From positions 132,680,125 to 132,744,124 of the forward strand of contig NC_134276.1 of NCBI RefSeq assembly GCF_949628215.1: a DNA stretch of 64,000 bases, written 5' to 3'. The notes beneath the pieces were generated by a model, which saw only the letters and a program-made list of their open reading frames with translations, made no database searches and was not told the DNA's origin. Every line of letters begins with the position of its first letter. The first letter of the stretch is position 1. Positions 48,300 to 64,000 of the stretch are shown here, in pieces. The stretch is from Phalacrocorax aristotelis (taxonomy: Eukaryota; Chordata; Aves; Suliformes; Phalacrocoracidae). The position numbers and the translations under genes were made by a program.

Positions 48300-48760
48300 C
48301 CTGTCTGCAAAAACCTATCATTTATACTCTGTAAACAGCTGAAAAGGGCTTAGAGAACAACAGAGGTAACGGGATGTAATGGCTTACATGGGAGGAATGA
48401 CTAAGTGTGCTCTGCAGCCTGGAAAAGAGATGGATGAAGATAGATATGACAAAGATCTATTTAAAAAACCAAGTAATGCAGAGGTGAATAGAGACCAATT
48501 ATTTGCTGATTCTGCCAACTCAAAAGCTAGGTACTAGCAAGTGGAACTAGCACCATTTGGGAATAACAGAACCAGGAACTTCTTTGCCGAACATGCCACT
48601 AAGCTGTGGAAGTTCTCACCAGGGAGGACGCTAAATTTCGTCATGGGTGCCAGAAGTGTTTGGACGAACATATAGAAAAAAAATTAACCAAGAACATGCA
48701 TACAGGACTGCTGCCTCTAGCTGGGTCTAGGAAAGTAGGAGAAATACCATTCTCTGTTTA
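48300..48760 (+). repeat. Ancient CR1/L3-type LINE remnant, sense
   Basis: Stretches such as 'gatatgacaaagatctat' and the 'acttctttgccg...ctgtggaa' order match the 3' ORF end of old amniote CR1/L3 LINEs as I remember it. It is heavily decayed, without an open frame. Confidence 0.5.
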
Positions 48761-48793
48761 TGTTATTTTTAGGTCATTCCCTAGGTATCCACC

Positions 48794-48796
48794 TTT

Positions 48797-48827
<31 letters not shown>

Positions 48828-48828
48828 G
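48794..48828 (+). repeat. Homopolymer run T13 G22
   Basis: Thirteen T (48794-48806) are followed directly by twenty-two G (48807-48828). Long pure G runs are rare, form quadruplexes and are prone to sequencing and assembly error. Confidence 0.95.
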
Positions 48829-49356
48829 ATGGGAAACTAGTAGGGAACCCTGACAGAGCACCTCAACTGCACCCAGACTACTTTGGTGGTCAAAGAGCTG
48901 GTGGGCACTGACTGGTGATGCTTGGCCTAGGATAAATGATAGAAAGAAGCCACTGGGCTCTTCCCATCAAGTTTTCTCCTCCTGGAGCTGAGATCAACAG
49001 CTTGGCCATGGACAGGAAGAAGCTGATGAAGAGAACCCAGGACTTGGTAGGTTGGAGTAAGGAGGTGAGGAGAAAAGTGCAGCCAGAACCTCAGCAAGAG
49101 GTTCTGGGGATCTTCAGCTTCCCAGTGTACCTATAAGCAGGATATAAGACTAAATGGACCTTTGATAAGGTCCAGTACAAACTTTCCAAACAGGAAATTT
49201 CTAAGGGGTTTGACGAGATACAGCATGGCATTACCAACCATTCAGCCAAGAAACGGCTGCTAAGCCCTTATCAAGGATGCCTGCATTTGCATAACTGAAC
49301 AGTCATATTACTGCCCTTTCTACCTCACACCTCTCTCCTTTGATTTGTCTCCCCAG

Positions 49357-49401
49357 AATCAAGGCTGAGCCACGTGGAAGAGCCACCCCTAGGTCAGAAA
49401 G
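49357..49401 (+). promoter_or_regulatory. 5' UTR part of the GNB3 ATG exon
   Basis: A strong acceptor (TTTGTCTCCCCAG) at 49356 precedes the start codon by 45 bp. GNB3 therefore begins with at least one untranslated exon further upstream, as in mammals. No CpG island is present, in line with a tissue-restricted gene. Confidence 0.6.
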
Positions 49402-54398
<4,997 letters not shown>

Positions 54399-55111
54399 GG
54401 ATGGCTGCAGAGAGGGGAAAAAGCAGTGGAAGCATGGCTCACAGCCCAACAGCACAACAGAAACGGCTACCTACCACTCCCACTTGTTTCTAGACACAGG
54501 TCACTTGTAGAGGTCTCCCAGAATGAAAGGGAGAGGTCAGGAAAGGGGAGCAGGAGCACACACACTGGCCCTTCTCTCCACCTCTAGAGGCCCAGCAGTT
54601 TCCAGCCTCATGCAGGCTTGAAGACCTGCAAAACACTATTCATTTTGTCACAGGACATTACAGTACAGTTCAAACACCTCTACCCACGTTGATACCCATC
54701 CTTCAGAGGATGTCTCCTGCAACACCTCTGCCGCAGGTTAGTTAAGCTCTGTCCCTGATTTAACTCTACCTAGCTTGTCTGTGCAGCTGTCCTATATCCC
54801 TGCAGACTGCCTCAGAGATGTACTGGGTTTGAGATTTCTATCATGCAACTTCAAACAAAAAGGTAATGTAAATTGGGCTCATTTTCCATTGGGGAAGAGG
54901 TAGCTCAAGTCTTATCTATGCATAAATGTGGGAAAGGCAGCCCTCAGACCTGCCAGAATACCAAGGAATATTATATTTATTCCTATTTATTGTCTGCTTC
55001 TTGCTCTTCCTTCTCTTTTTGACTGACTCCTGCATTGTGTGGTGACCCTGTCTAACCAGTAGCCACCAGCCTCTGTTTTCAAGTCTGTTCTAGATCATCA
55101 TAGCCCAGGCT

Positions 55112-55117
55112 AATAAA
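55112..55117 (+). terminator. Polyadenylation signal of GNB3
   Basis: AATAAA lies about 715 bp past the GNB3 stop. It faces the oppositely oriented CDCA3 signal roughly 760 bp away, so the two genes end tail to tail without obvious overlap. Confidence 0.65.
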
Positions 55118-55875
55118 GAAAGCTCACATAAGCACCACAGGCTGTGTTCTTTCCAGCATTGCTATGAGTTACTGCAAACCTACGTCTCCTCCTGTGAATA
55201 CTGCCTACTGACCCCATTCAGAGAACATCTCGTCCACAGGCCTTACTCTACTTCAAAGTCCCAGGGGAGGGTATTCTTCACCTATGTTTTAGTTGAGAGG
55301 CTGTTAGTCCCAAGGCTTGCTGCCCTAGAGTTGGGCTAGAGCTGAAAAATGCATCCTTGCAAAACTTGGATATTTGAACTCAGCTACAGGACACAGCCCC
55401 TATTCTACTCGTTGGCTCATAGCCACACCTGCGGTCCCAAGGTTCTGCTGAAGACTGAAGGCCAACAAAGTAAAGCGACTTATCAACAGCAGGTCAAGAT
55501 ATTAATGGATAACACTATCTCATCCTATTTTGGTTCTCATCCTCATGCAACTGGCTCACAGCTGGATAGTCCTTTGTGTGTGTTAGTTTCAGGTCAGAGT
55601 AGGTACAACAGAACTCCAGACTTACACAAGATACATCAGTCTCCTGCACAGAGCTGCCAATCCCCAGACCAGTCTGCAACACATGGGTTCAGGGTCAGAC
55701 CCTTCTCAGACCAGTGCCACATTACAGGCAGGGGACAGAGCTGAGTTTTAGGGCTAATGGAAGGCTAAACTATTTGTTCCTAAACACCTGTCTGCAAAGG
55801 AAACATTGCACTGAGCAAACAAGGGACTTCCACTGTCCTATCAGGACATAGATACAGTCAAAGGTTTAATACAAA
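55118..55875. other. Spacer between the convergent 3' ends of GNB3 and CDCA3
   Basis: About 760 bp with no gene recognised. It separates two transcription units that run toward each other. Confidence 0.6.
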
Positions 55876-55881
55876 TTTATT
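55876..55881 (-). terminator. Polyadenylation signal of CDCA3
   Basis: TTTATT on the plus strand is AATAAA on the minus strand, about 230 bp past the CDCA3 stop codon. Confidence 0.65.
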
Positions 55882-56107
55882 TGCTACAGCTAAGAACTCT
55901 AGAGGATATACAACAGAAGAGTCAAAGTCTGTACTATAAGACATGCAAAGCCAGAAGAGAGAATGTGCTCTTTGCCCTTTCCCCAACATGGATAGGTGAG
56001 AAGAACGACCACAAGTCTGGAGTTTCGGTCTATTGCAGGATTTCTCACTCTAGAAGACTCTGAAAACATAGAAGTAAATTACAGCAAGATCCTGGAAAAG
56101 GAAATCT

Positions 56108-58413
56108 CTAGTTCTCCACAAAAGGACATTGGTGGTTCTCTTTGTTCAAATCACTCCAAGCACAGTTCCCAGATTTGAGGCTCCTGCTCAGATCTGTTAC
56201 TTCCTTCCTCTCCCCAAGGCTCTCTCCCAACACATGCCTCTTACCCTAGAAAAAAAAAAAAGAAACAATACCCAAACATACAGTGTAAAACACAATTTAA
56301 TTGAGGGTTCGTAAATTTTCAGTGGAACATATAGCCCATTTTCAGGCCATTAAGCTTTGGCTCTTTTGATAAAGTCTAAGAGTGATGGACTTCTTTCTAC
56401 AGCATAAAGAGAAAGGATGCACTAAAATGGGCAATATCACAGTAAGGCCAAAGATTCAGACATTGAACAAGACTTGGAGGCACCTAGGGACAAGACTGAC
56501 CCACAGAAAAGTACTTATGAAATCACCAGGCTCTACAAGCATAGGAGGCCACAGTTTCAAACTGGGGCCCTACAAAATAGAGATCAAAGGGTTTGGGTTT
56601 TTGTATTTTTTCAGCCCATTCTCCCTCCTACAGTATGATGCACCAAGCTTTACCTGGCGAGGGGCAGGAGCACTGGGGGAATTATCATCTTGTAGGATGC
56701 TGAGGGGAGAGCGGCCAGTTCCACCAGATGTTGCCATGATTTTGTTGTTGGTCTTGCGTCTTACAGGCTTGCTCCCTAGTGACAGAAGCAAGCACATCAG
56801 TGTATCACAACAAGGCTAGAGGGTCCTGGATTTTAAATACCTCCTGGCCTTTATGATCTAGCTTGCTTGCCTGTACAGCAAAGACTGTTACCCAAGGACT
56901 TCCAGGTAAAGGGATCACAGAAATGTTGATGTTGGAAGACACCTCTGGGGGACATCTGGTCCAACTCCCCTGCTCCAGCAGGGCCACCTGGACCACATTA
57001 CCCAGGACCATGTCCAGACAGCTTTTGAATAGCTCCAAGAATGGAGACTCCATAACTTCTATAGGCAGCCTGCTCCAGTGCCTGGAAATGCTCACAGTGA
57101 AAAAAGTGTTTCCTGATGTTCAGATGGAGCCTCCTGTGCTCCAGTTTGTGCCCATTGCCTCTGGTGTCATCACTGGGCACCACTGAAGAGAGCCTGGCTC
57201 TCTCCTCCTTACACCTTCCCTTCAGGTATTAATATATTAATAAGATCCCCCCAAGACTTCTCTTCTCCAGGCTCTGCTCTCAGCCCAGCTCTCAAACTCT
57301 CCTCATAGGAGAGATGCTCAGCAGTTTTCTGAAGCATGGTCTGTATTAAAGACTCCCAGGACCACTCAGTCATAGTACTTTGATGTGCCTCCTACCCTCA
57401 CTCCCCAGCTCTTCCCAAGCAGAAACCGCAAGGTCCTTCTGAACAGGACAATTACAAGAGCATCTCAGAGAGGAGAAGATGATATTTACCTCTTCAAGAG
57501 CTACATTTACATCTTGATTTTGGCTACAGATTGAAAACAGCTTTTCAATTCCTGACAGAAGCCAGTTCGATAAACAAACATTTCCCAAAGGGGGTAGCTG
57601 CAGAGCCCCAAGGCCAGGCTGCTAGGATGGTGGGAGACAGCTGAGCTGGGGGATATGGACAAGGTCTCCCTAAGCAAGCCCGGAGAAGTCCCAGGGCGCT
57701 GGGAGCCCTGACCCACCCGTGCCAAGGGCAGCACAGCTCCCCCGGCACCCGGGCCCTCAGCTGCGTTACCCCAACACCGAGCACTTACCCGCGGGGAAGC
57801 CGAGCCCGGCAGCGCGGGTCGGCCGAGCCGGGCCGGCGCTGGGAGAGGGCGGCCGCTCCGCCTCTTCCCCCGAGGGGGCGGCCGCCTCCGGGGAGCTCCA
57901 CCGGGCCGGCTCCTCTGCCGCCGGCGGCAGCTCCTGTGGCGCGGCCTCAGCCCTGAAGGTCTCGCTGAGCTGCTTCACCAGGCGGTCCACGCTGTCTGCC
58001 GGAGAGGAAGGCAAGGAGGGAGGACGGGCTGAGACGCTGGGCCGCGCCACACCGGGCTGGCCGCCCACCCACCCGGAGCGGCCCACTCACCAGTCAACAC
58101 GGGTCTCATGGGCGTGCGGGAGATGCCGGGTGTAGGCGAGCGTGGGTCCCGGTCCTGGCTGGAGCTCGCCACCGGCTCGGCGGGGCCGGGTTGAGGGCTG
58201 CCCGCCGGGGAGCTCACCACCTGCGGAGAAGGCAGGCGTGGGGGCGGCGGGCCGGAGCCGCCGCGGGGAGGAGGCGGCAGCAGGGGCCGGCCTGTGAGGG
58301 GCGCCTACCTCGATAGGCGTGCGCAGGATGCCGGCGCTGGGGGAGCGGGGGTCGCTGACGTGCGCCAGGTGCTTGTTGCGGGGGGTAACTGGGGCGCTGC
58401 CAGAAACCCCCAT
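56108..58413 (-). CDS. CDCA3: Cell division cycle-associated protein 3 (Tome-1, trigger of mitotic entry)
   Basis: In mammals CDCA3/Tome-1 is an F-box-like adaptor that promotes Wee1 destruction and so mitotic entry, and is itself removed in G1 by APC/C-Cdh1. Minus-strand exons in transcript order: 58413-58309, 58220-58091, 57995-57789, 56775-56654, 56245-56108. All are GT-AG on that strand and in frame, giving 233 aa (human 268). Exon 1 carries SAPVTPRNKHLAHVSDPRSP and GILRTPIE. Exon 2 repeats that theme with DRDPRSPTPGISRTP. Exon 3 has VDRLVKQLSETF. Exon 4 has SPLSILQDDNSP. The last exon ends with a KEN box (SDLNKENHQCPFVEN), the destruction signal of the family. Several SP/TP sites fit CDK control. 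Exon 3 is very GC-rich and less conserved. A CR1 copy lies in intron 3. Confidence 0.94.
56912..57335 (-). repeat. CR1 LINE fragment, in CDCA3 intron 3
   Basis: The plus strand begins GATCACAGAAATGTTGATGT, the reverse complement of a diverged CR1 3' tail, then runs through the ORF2 C-terminal region. The element is therefore on the minus strand, in sense with CDCA3. It is about 420 bp and 5'-truncated. Confidence 0.85.
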
Positions 58414-58481
58414 GGCGGCGGGCACCCAGCCGAACCCCGCAGCTCCGCTCCCCTACCCCACACCACCCGCCGACGCCGCGA

Positions 58482-58496
58482 TTCAAATCTCCCGCG
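58482..58496 (-). promoter_or_regulatory. CDE/CHR cell-cycle element of CDCA3
   Basis: On the minus strand the bases read CGCGG, then the four-base spacer GAGA, then TTTGAA. This is the CDE-4 nt-CHR arrangement of G2/M genes bound by DREAM and MMB complexes. It lies about 70-83 bp upstream of the CDCA3 ATG. The nearest CCAAT box is about 28 bp further upstream in the CDCA3 direction, the usual order for such promoters. Confidence 0.65.
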
Positions 58497-58803
58497 CGTC
58501 AGGAGGCGCCGCCTCATTGGCCCCCGCACGGGGGCGGGGCCCGGACCGCCCCGCTCCTGGGCCCGCCTTACGACGCCCATCTCTCGCGGGGCCGCCGCAG
58601 CACCCACCCAGCACGTCCCGCCTCGCCCGCCGCCGCCGGCCCTCTGTCAATCTTCGGGGAGCTCACCGCCCTCGCCCCGCTCTACGCCGTCAATGGCCAA
58701 GGGGCCCGGCACCGCCTCCCGTGACGGCAGGAGGCTGGCTACGATTGGGCGAACTGTCAGGGCGGTGCTGCGGGCTCGGCCCTCAGCCTCGCTGCCGGCG
58801 CGG

Positions 58804-58843
58804 ATTGGCCGGAGCCCGTCAGACCACGCCGGTCTCTGATTGG
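58804..58843 (-). promoter_or_regulatory. Pair of CCAAT boxes near the USP5 start
   Basis: Two ATTGG motifs (CCAAT on the minus strand) start 35 bp apart, at 58804 and 58839, ending about 42 bp before the USP5 ATG. Paired CCAAT boxes at about three helical turns are typical of NF-Y-controlled cell-cycle promoters, but could equally serve USP5. Confidence 0.5.
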
Positions 58844-58884
58844 TCAGGGTGGGGCCGCGGGCGGTGCCGCAGTGAGCCGCTGTC

Positions 58885-61800
58885 ATGGCGGAGCTTAGCG
58901 AGGCGCTGCTCTCGGTGTTGCCGTCCATCCGGGTGCCCAAGGCCGGCGACCGGGTCCACAAGGATGAGTGCGCCTTTTCCTTTGACACGCCGGTAAGCGC
59001 GCCCCGCGGCCGGCCCGCCCGCCCAGCCGGGCCGCCCCCCGCCCCGGCCTGCTCCCGGCCCGCCCGCCCGCCCGCCGGGGCGCCGCCCGCGCGGGGCGCC
59101 ATGGGACTTGTGGTTCCGCAGCGGCGGGAGCGGCCCCGCGGCCTGCTGGAGAACCGGGCCCTCGGGGACTACAGCACCCGGCGTGCCCCGCGCCCCGCCG
59201 CGCCCCTCACGCCGCCGGCGTACTGGGGGCTGTAGTTCTGGGGCCGGAGCGGGCGTGGGCTGGTCCGTCGCCCTGTTCGGCGGCGGCGCGGCCCAGGGGG
59301 GCGGCTGGGGAGCTGGTGCCACCCCCCCCCCAACCTCACCCATCGCCGCTGCAGGGGCACAACTGGGCTTGCAGTCCTGCGTGGGCATGCTGGGCGCGCC
59401 CCGTGGTGGCGGGGGGCGGACCGGGGGTCCCGCCCTGCCCGGGCCCGAGCTGCCCCTCCGGCCTCGTCGCCCGGCCCGGCGGGCGAGGGGCGAGTCGGTG
59501 CTGTGTCATTAAGATGGCAGTGGTCCCTTCTCCGGCCGTCTCCACCCTGCCGGCATCCCTGCTCCTCCCTCCCTCCCTCCCTGCCCCCGCCCGACCGAGG
59601 CGGGCCTGGGGAGGTCGAGGCGGCGGGAGGGCGAGGTGCCCCCCTCGGCTTCTTTTACAGGCGACCGGCCGGGCCGCGCCCCCACCCACCAGGAGGCACG
59701 GGCTGCGGCTGGAAGATATGAGCCCTTCGAGGAGGCAGCACACAGCAGCCTTCCTCCTCTGTCCCTTCCTGAGCCCTGCCGTGGTGCCTGTCGATGCGCT
59801 CCCTGCTCTGACTCGGTCCTAGCTGCTTAATGTTGGGAAGCAGGCTGAGGCTCCTTATTGGTTTTCCTATCTTCCAGCATCTTATATTTGGGTCCCTCAC
59901 TTCTCCGATTTAAAAAGGGTATCTCTGCTGAATGAGTGTGCTGCTTCCCAGGTGCTTGTGGGATGGGGAGGACTTACTCTGTATCCGTTCCAGAGCTACT
60001 CACAAGGTTTTGAAAGCAGCAGCAAATATAAACAGTAGTCTGCTAACCTTCCTCATGCTGTAGTTTGGCAGAGTTCCCTATGGTGCTGGGAATTATGCTT
60101 TCAGATAGGGTGCCACAGTTTCGTTGGTAATGATTGTGCTGTGTTCTGAACATGTGAACTGTGGCCTTTTCTGAGAGAAGCTTCTGGGGAAGCTCAGGGT
60201 TTCCTGATTTGGTAGCATCCTGCCATAAATGAACAGGCAAATAATCTTGACGGGAGTACCTGTTCTTCTGGGGCAGCCAGGGTGGGGCTTGCCATCTTAT
60301 TTCTGACTAGCTACTAAGTGGCTACGTACGTAGGAATGAGCTGTAGCCAAGATTTAATTAATAGTGTTCCTAGAGGTAAGCCTCTGCATATCCTAGCAGT
60401 TAGAACAACATTCTTTACCACCTCCCTTTAGTTTTTATCTCTTTCCTTCCAGGAGTCAGATGGTGGCTTGTATATCTGCATGAACACGTTCCTGGGCTTT
60501 GGGAAGCAGTATGTGGAAAAGCACTATCAGAAAACAGGACAGCGGGTCTACCTGCACCTCAAAAGAACACGTAAACCGGTAAAAAATAAAAATACATACA
60601 ATCACACTTGTTCTGAAATTGAGAGCTGGGCTATGCCTCTGTATTCAGTCAGATACAGAGTTTTTTCTCCTCAAATACAACTGATGTTTTTCTGGGTGAA
60701 TCAAGGTACACCGTTTCTTCAGCTCTGCTTATGTGGAATTGTTGTATGGATTGCCCACACTATTTCTGCTTGGCCTTTTTCTGTTTCCAGAGTAACTTCA
60801 TTTCAATCCTTAAGGCTTACCACAGCTTGCCTGTCCCCCTAACTCTATTTCCCTATTTCTTCTCAATGCGACAGAAGGAAGAAGACACCAACTCCAGTGC
60901 TGGGGATCCCCCAAGAAAGAAACCAACTCGCTTGGCTATTGGTAAGAAAGCACTTGTGTACTGTATCGTCCTTGTTGTTTTGGACTAGTCCTCTGGAGCG
61001 CCTGCGTTCATGGCACATCTCTTTTGCCTTTCTTCTTCTGGGTTAGTTGAAGGTAGTATCCCCGATGGAATTTGAGCTTCATGTTTTCTAGTGTCTCTTA
61101 GGTGGGCATTTACTGTAAAACAGCTGTTGAGGTGGTAGTTTTGCTCTGTGTTCAAAGTTGCACCATGTTTTCTGTAGATAAATATGCTTTGCATCCTCTC
61201 TTAACTCTGTATGCCTGATCAGCGTGGTGTGCGTATAACCAGTGTGGGGCTGTTGCTTTATATGGATGCATCCAGTGTGGGGTTCACATAAGTCTGATAA
61301 AATGTGTAGGTCTGAAAAGTAAGTTTGAAGTTCCTGATAGGAAAACATTTTTAAGCTTCTCAGAAATTGAACTAGATATATATATGGGGAAGAAATTACT
61401 GGTAAATTACTGGTAAATGCTGTTTTTACACTTTTGGCTCAATACTACTTCGAAATACAAGGCTGATACTGGAGGAAATACATGTGAATGTTAAAATATT
61501 AAAAACAAGCCCTTTTTTTTGGAAGAACAGGGTTGGTGTTCTGTTACTCTCTTGCACCGACTGTAAAGGCTGTCATGGCAGTCGGTGAAGGTGCTGCTTA
61601 TTTGGAGCAGTCTCAGCTAGTAATTTCTGAACCATTATGGAGATCCATAAAGCAGAGGATAGGAACATTTTTTTAGCAGTAACAGGTTCTTGGCTTGCTG
61701 GAAGCTGGCCACTAGAGGGAAATCCAGAAGCTGGACCATGCACATCTTCCTTTTTGCTCACTTTTTCCCTGGCTGTGCCATGGTGTAGCAGACGCCTGGT

Positions 61801-63974
61801 GACTCCACTGCTGCCACAACACAAACACCAACATTAGGACTTTCAGCTGCTCCCTGTTTTTATGGTGAGATGAATGGAGCCCCAGAGGTCACTTCTAGCA
61901 AAACTGAGACTAGAACCTACATTTCTTCAGATAGCCAGTGCTTTTGTGTATATGACTATGCTGCCCAGTTTGCAGTATGAGTTATTTTTACATCCTCAGT
62001 TCCACACAGGTCTTGAGACAAGTGTTGTCACTGGGTCAGCAAATAGCTGCCTGTGATAACAGCTTAGTGGTGTGAATGAAGCAGGAGAGAATAAAAAAAA
62101 AGTATTAGCTCTGTGAGGCAGTGATCTTAAAGCCAGGAAAGATTTTTTTTCACCTCTTTTTTAGCTAAACTGTGGTGGTTTAGCTAATCCTGACATGGGA
62201 GTTTGTTTTTTTTAAGTACTAGAAAGATTTAGGAGCAAAATGTCATTGGATGCAAAATGTAGCCCTTGATCTGTCTGTACCTCAGCTTCCCTCTCCTTGG
62301 GAAGAAAAATCTATATTGTTTGCCTCCTATGCCTGCGTGTTGGTTGAACAACTTTTGGAGTTTGTGGTGCTTAGATACAAAAGTGAAGAGGGAGGCAGTG
62401 TAACTCATGTCAAGTAGTTGGCTCTATGTCAGGGAAGGGGCTAGGAGGCAGTCTGCTGGCTGAAGACCCTCTTCCTCATCTGGAGCCTCAAAAGGTTCAC
62501 ATAACCACCCTCAGGGACCTCAGCAATCTGTTTTAGTGTGTTTAGAGTTCAGGAGTTTTGTGATACCCTGAGGGATTTTGTAATGCTTTACTCTGTGAAG
62601 TGATGACAAGAGATCTCTCTGGGATGTGCTGAAGAGGCACAGAAGAGGATTATCTGGGTATGTTGTTGCATGGTGCTGGTGACAGTTTTAAGGTATTTCT
62701 AAAATCACTCAGGCTTGTGGCATCTGTATTCATACGTGGCAGTTTGTGCATAGTCAGAAATGTGGTATTTGAGGGGAGAGTTGCAAGAGAGATTGTGGGA
62801 ACCGTGTTGTTTTTGTCAGTGTTTTAACTAAATGCAGTAATGGTTATCAGAACTGTGTCACACACAGGATTCTTAAGGCTGAGGCATTAAACAGCAAAAA
62901 GTCATATTCCTTTCAGAGATTTGTTGTAGCAACAGATCTTCAGAGACCTGTTGCAGTCATAGCATGCCATTTTTAAAGAAATAAAGGAGATTCAGTTAAA
63001 AAAAACATAGGGAGTTAAGGCTGCTAGTAAGCAGTGTGTCTTCTGCCTGTTTCCTTCTGGGATGTAAGGTGTCAGTCAACACTTGGAGAACAGGAAAGGC
63101 CAAAGTTTTTTCCTGAGTACCTGTGTAAATCGGAAACTGTTCCCTCCACTGCAAATGTTACTTTTTAGTGACCATCCATCATGACTCTTGACAACTGGCA
63201 AATAACCTGTTATGTATGGAACTCCCATTTCTCTTGCAACCTCTGGAAAGCATGGCTAGGTAGGCATGAGAAACTACTAGCACTATACCTTTCCTAAGAC
63301 TTTTTATGTAATTCTGGATGTTCTGGTTCCAGAGGAGCTCCTGGTCCTCCTTGCTTAAGCTCAGGACTCTGAACTCTCCTTCCTGGAAGAGGCAAGAAGC
63401 AGAGCCAGGCTTCTTAAAGATGCTGGTAGGCTAGACCTTTGAACAGGGTTAGAACATGAACTCTTCATGCACATCTCCATTCATCATCTTGGATGTACTG
63501 TGAAGGATGAACAGCAGTGCTTTGTCACGGCTCTGTTCTGACAACTGTCTCTCTAGAGCGGGTCTTTTTTCTGGTTGTAGTCAGGGTCTGGAGATTCCTT
63601 CTAAGCATCCGTCAAAAGAGCTGGTAAAAGCAAACCTATTGTTCCTAGGCTTGTATTTGCTCCTGTGAAGTCCACACCTCCAGCAGAAACTTTGGGATCC
63701 AGAAATAGAAGAAAGATTGTGGATCATTGATCTAGAGCTTTGCCTTAGTCATGGTGCCTTATTCCATGTAAGCTATGGGCAAAGAGACCTCGGAAGATAT
63801 TTAGTTTTACCTATTACTGCAATATTTTTTCTTCCTATAGGTGTAGAAGGTGGATTTGACATCACAGAGGAAAAATTTGAATATGACGAAGATGTAAAAA
63901 TAGTAATTTTCCCAGAGCATTTGGATATTCCTCGTGATGGACTGGAGGGACTACCAGACATGGTCAGAGACAGG
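58885..63974 (+). CDS. USP5: Ubiquitin carboxyl-terminal hydrolase 5 (isopeptidase T), 5' part
   Basis: USP5 disassembles unanchored polyubiquitin chains and so recycles ubiquitin. Only the N-terminal part is in the window. Exons seen: 58885-58992, 60453-60578, 60875-60941, 63841-63974, all GT-AG and in frame. They encode the first 145 residues, and the gene continues past a GTATGT donor at 63975. The start [19 protein letters not shown] lacks one Glu relative to the human protein as I recall it and is otherwise nearly identical. The segment covers the N-terminal cryptic zinc-finger (nUBP) region, with [17 protein letters not shown] and the basic [12 protein letters not shown] linker, and reaches GLPDMVRDR. 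The canonical ZnF-UBP, the catalytic Cys and His boxes and the UBA domains lie beyond the window edge. It is divergently paired with CDCA3 and driven from the same CpG island. Confidence 0.97.
58993..60452 (+). other. USP5 intron 1
   Basis: About 1.46 kb. The left half is CpG island; after about 59800 the composition drops to ordinary levels. Donor GTAAGC, acceptor CTTTCCTTCCAG. No repeat is recognised. Confidence 0.75.
60942..63840 (+). other. USP5 intron 3
   Basis: About 2.9 kb between GTAAGA and TTTCTTCCTATAG, splitting a Gly codon. No clear repeat or embedded gene is recognised on either strand. Confidence 0.7.
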
Positions 63975-64000
63975 GTATGTTTGGGTGGAGGCTCTGTGTT

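Larger units (their letters stand above)
42875..49356. other. Non-coding DNA between P3H3 and GNB3
   Basis: About 6.5 kb with no recognisable coding exon on either strand. An untranslated first exon of GNB3 must lie upstream of the acceptor at 49356, probably in this interval. A group of homeobox-type GGATTA/TAATCC motifs and a CRE sits at 43.25-44.23 kb. An old LINE remnant and a T/G homopolymer run are near 48.3-48.83 kb. Confidence 0.5.
58414..58884. promoter_or_regulatory. Bidirectional CDCA3/USP5 promoter
   Basis: The two start codons are only 471 bp apart and point away from each other, so both genes must be driven from this interval. It is a CpG island without an obvious TATA box. Four ATTGG motifs (58516-58520, 58744-58748, 58804-58808, 58839-58843) are all CCAAT on the CDCA3 strand, fitting NF-Y. 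A CDE/CHR pair lies close to the CDCA3 start. USP5 is a housekeeping gene and CDCA3 a G2/M gene, so one promoter would have to serve both patterns. Confidence 0.8.
57700..59700. promoter_or_regulatory. CpG island over the CDCA3 and USP5 5' ends
   Basis: About 2 kb of very GC-rich, CpG-dense DNA covers CDCA3 exons 1-3, the shared promoter, USP5 exon 1 and the start of USP5 intron 1. Long open frames on both strands inside it are compositional by-products. Confidence 0.85.

Noticed and set aside
57719-59822. Several 100-225-codon frames on both strands in the CDCA3/USP5 island
   Set aside because: Stop-poor GC-rich sequence. Only the frames that join by splice sites into CDCA3 and USP5 match known families.

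Overview
This is a window of a bird nuclear chromosome. The genes are split by short GT-AG introns. The dispersed repeats are CR1 LINEs with the avian ATTCTGTG-type 3' tail, plus one LTR-like repeat of a kind common in birds. The gene order CD4 - GPR162 - P3H3 - GNB3 - CDCA3 - USP5 is the order on human 12p13, so the block is conserved between birds and mammals. I cannot name the species. The repeat content suggests a non-galliform bird, but weakly.

Layout. Positions 1-9486 hold repeats, one candidate non-coding exon and no recognisable gene; LAG3, which precedes CD4 in mammals, is not seen here. CD4 (+, coding 9487-15099, 9 coding exons, 479 aa) is followed by about 7 kb of gene-free DNA, a CR1 copy and a CpG island near 23.85-24.64 kb. 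That island probably holds the promoter and first untranslated exon of GPR162 (+, 26944-30216, 4 coding exons, 569 aa). P3H3 follows (+, 31768-42403, 15 exons, 714 aa) with its own CpG island. After 7 kb of non-coding DNA comes GNB3 (+, 49402-54398, 9 coding exons, 340 aa). CDCA3 (-, 58413-56108, 5 exons, 233 aa) is tail-to-tail with GNB3. CDCA3 is head-to-head with USP5 (+, 58885 to beyond the window; first 4 exons, 145 residues). The 471 bp between the last two start codons is a shared CpG-island promoter.

The genes do not form a pathway. CD4 is the T-helper co-receptor, GPR162 an orphan receptor, P3H3 a collagen-modifying enzyme of the ER, GNB3 the beta subunit of cone transducin, CDCA3 a mitotic-entry factor and USP5 a deubiquitinase for free ubiquitin chains. 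They are together by ancestral linkage.

I found no new biological system. The observations most worth checking are: a CDE/CHR cell-cycle element with four CCAAT boxes in the CDCA3/USP5 promoter; a CD4 tail that keeps the Lck-binding CxC but lacks serines and juxtamembrane cysteines; odd cysteine counts in CD4 domains 1 and 3; an upstream ORF spanning a predicted splice junction ahead of GPR162; and a Phe-ending (RDEF) ER-retention-like C terminus on P3H3. Exon borders were read by eye from splice consensus, frame continuity and remembered family sequences. No alignment or transcript evidence was available.
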